A DNA stretch of 33,412 nucleotides, taken from assembly GCA_027069135.1 (NCBI GenBank), contig JALXFE010000027.1, positions 1-33,412 of the forward strand. The letters run 5' to 3'. The notes beneath the pieces were generated by a model, which was given only the letters and a program-made list of their open reading frames with translations, was not told the DNA's origin and ran no database searches. Positions 32,359-33,412 of this stretch are shown in pieces (positions within the stretch are counted from its first letter, which is position 1; each line of letters begins with the position of its first letter). A program made the translations under genes and the position numbers. Source of the DNA: Thermoanaerobaculia bacterium (GTDB lineage: Bacteria > Acidobacteriota > Thermoanaerobaculia > Multivoradales > JAHZIX01).

Positions 32359-33412
32359 ATGGATTTCGCCTGGACCGATCACCAAGTCGAATTGCGCCGA
32401 GGAGCCGTGGAGTTCGCCTCCCGGCGGCTGGCCGATGGCGTCGCCCAGCGCGACCGCGAGGAGGTCTTTTCTCGGGACTTATGGGATGCCTGCGGGGAGT
32501 TTGGGCTGCAAGGCATCCTGGTTCCGACAGAATGGAACGGTGCCGGCCAGGATCTCCTTTCGGCGGTCGCCGTGCTGGAGGGAATCGGCTACGGAGCCCG
32601 AGACAACGGCCTCGTCTTCGCCGTCGCCGCTCATGCCGCATCCTGCGAAGGTCCTCTGGCGGCCTTTGGCAGCGAGGAGCAAAAACGTGAGTGGTTGCCA
32701 CGACTTGCCCATGGAAGCGTGATCGGTGCCACCGGCATCACGGAACCGGATTCGGGTTCGAATGCTTTAGCTCTCGCCACGACCGCTCTCAAAGACCACG
32801 ACGACTGGCTCCTCAACGGTTCGAAGACCTTCGTCACCAACGCACCGGTGGCGGACCTCTTCATCATCTACGCCCGAACCGGCAGTACCGGCTTCGCGGG
32901 CCTCAGCTGCTTCCTGATTCCAAAGAATACCGAAGGGCTGAGCGTCGGACCGCCGATCGAAAAAATGGGCCTGCGCACCAGTCCCATGGCGCAGGTCTTC
33001 CTCGACGATTGCCGAATCCCCGAATCGGCCGTCGTGGGGGGCGTGGGCTCCGGAGCGATGATCTTCAACCAGACGATGGATGTCGAGCGGCTTCTGGTCA
33101 TGGCACCGGCCATCGGCGTCATGGAACGGATCCTCGAGCGCTGCGTCGCCCACGCGCGACAACGCAAGGCCGGATCGGTCCCCATCGGCAAGCATCAAGC
33201 CATCGCCCACCGCATCGCCGACATGGAGGTAGAGCTCGAGGCGGCTCGCCTCCTGCTTTACCGGGCCGCCTGGCACCGCATGCATCGCGGCACCGCGACG
33301 CGGGAGTCCGCCATCGCCAAGCTGGCCGTCAGCGAGGCCTACGTGACGACCTGCCGCAGCGCCCTGCAGATCTTCGGAGGCTATGGCTATATCGTCGACT
33401 ACGAGCTCGAAC
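32359..33412 (+). CDS. Acyl-CoA dehydrogenase family protein, 3' end missing
   Basis: This flavoenzyme oxidises acyl-CoA thioesters (fatty-acid or amino-acid breakdown). I translated 351 codons from ATG 32359 (GGAAG just upstream), and the frame stays open to the window edge. The order of motifs is standard: an N-terminal helical domain starting MDFAWTDHQVELRRGAVEFA, the FAD-contact stretch GATGITEPDSGSNALAL, the beta-domain with NGSKTFVTNAPVADLFIIYA, KMGLRTSPMAQVFLDDCRIP, and a C-terminal helical domain with QIFGGYGYIVDYELE, just before the conserved R-x-Y-R-D region. About 30 residues are missing. The substrate chain cannot be told. Confidence 0.94.
   Translation, partial: MDFAWTDHQVELRRGAVEFASRRLADGVAQRDREEVFSRDLWDACGEFGLQGILVPTEWNGAGQDLLSAVAVLEGIGYGARDNGLVFAVAAHAASCEGPLAAFGSEEQKREWLPRLAHGSVIGATGITEPDSGSNALALATTALKDHDDWLLNGSKTFVTNAPVADLFIIYARTGSTGFAGLSCFLIPKNTEGLSVGPPIEKMGLRTSPMAQVFLDDCRIPESAVVGGVGSGAMIFNQTMDVERLLVMAPAIGVMERILERCVAHARQRKAGSVPIGKHQAIAHRIADMEVELEAARLLLYRAAWHRMHRGTATRESAIAKLAVSEAYVTTCRSALQIFGGYGYIVDYELE

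Overview
The window is GC-rich, densely packed DNA from a Gram-negative, diderm bacterium: it encodes porin-like outer-membrane proteins, lipoproteins, a periplasmic-adaptor efflux operon and many Sec signal peptides. The mix (DUF6600-like lipoprotein, TPR protein with a poly-Gly N-terminus, amidohydrolase/S9 peptidase fusion, GT39 membrane protein, many toxin-antitoxin pairs) suggests an Acidobacteriota-like chromosome. That assignment is an inference; there is no rRNA or marker gene here to prove it. No tRNA, rRNA, CRISPR array, integrase or transposase was found.

Left part (1-8.3 kb): a minus-strand run of alpha/beta-hydrolase lipoprotein, ABC exporter half-transporter and Na+/alanine-type symporter (cut by the window edge); an AbrB/PIN toxin-antitoxin pair; a ferritin on the plus strand; and a secreted protein made of two tandem 7-blade RCC1 propellers.

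Middle part (8.3-17.9 kb): a redox/stress block. It holds a hemerythrin-like protein followed in frame by an AraC DNA-binding remnant, a Crp/Fnr regulator with an unusual C-terminal cysteine cluster, a PsiE-like membrane protein and a tandem UspA protein, all on plus. Facing them is a three-gene minus operon (porin, FMN-binding protein with a flavinylation motif, PepSY-type membrane protein) that looks like an extracytoplasmic flavin electron-transfer module. Upstream of the porin lies a perfect Fnr-type palindrome at the position expected for class II activation. The Crp/Fnr protein 5 kb away has the Fnr-type recognition residues, so the two may form a local regulatory circuit. A nucleotidyltransferase toxin remnant, a TPR protein and a second VapBC pair follow.

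Right part (18-33.4 kb): a five-gene YbhGFSR-like ABC-2 export operon with the usual double ATPase split into two genes; a DUF6600-like lipoprotein; and a minus-strand series of amidohydrolase/peptidase fusion, ECF sigma factor with a fused zinc anti-sigma-like tail, glutamine-rich secreted protein with a 15-bp minisatellite, and outer-membrane protein. Then come an AbiEi antitoxin whose AbiEii partner is cut to 48 codons, a GT39-type glycosyltransferase, a 5-copy 14-bp tandem repeat, and an acyl-CoA dehydrogenase running off the right edge.
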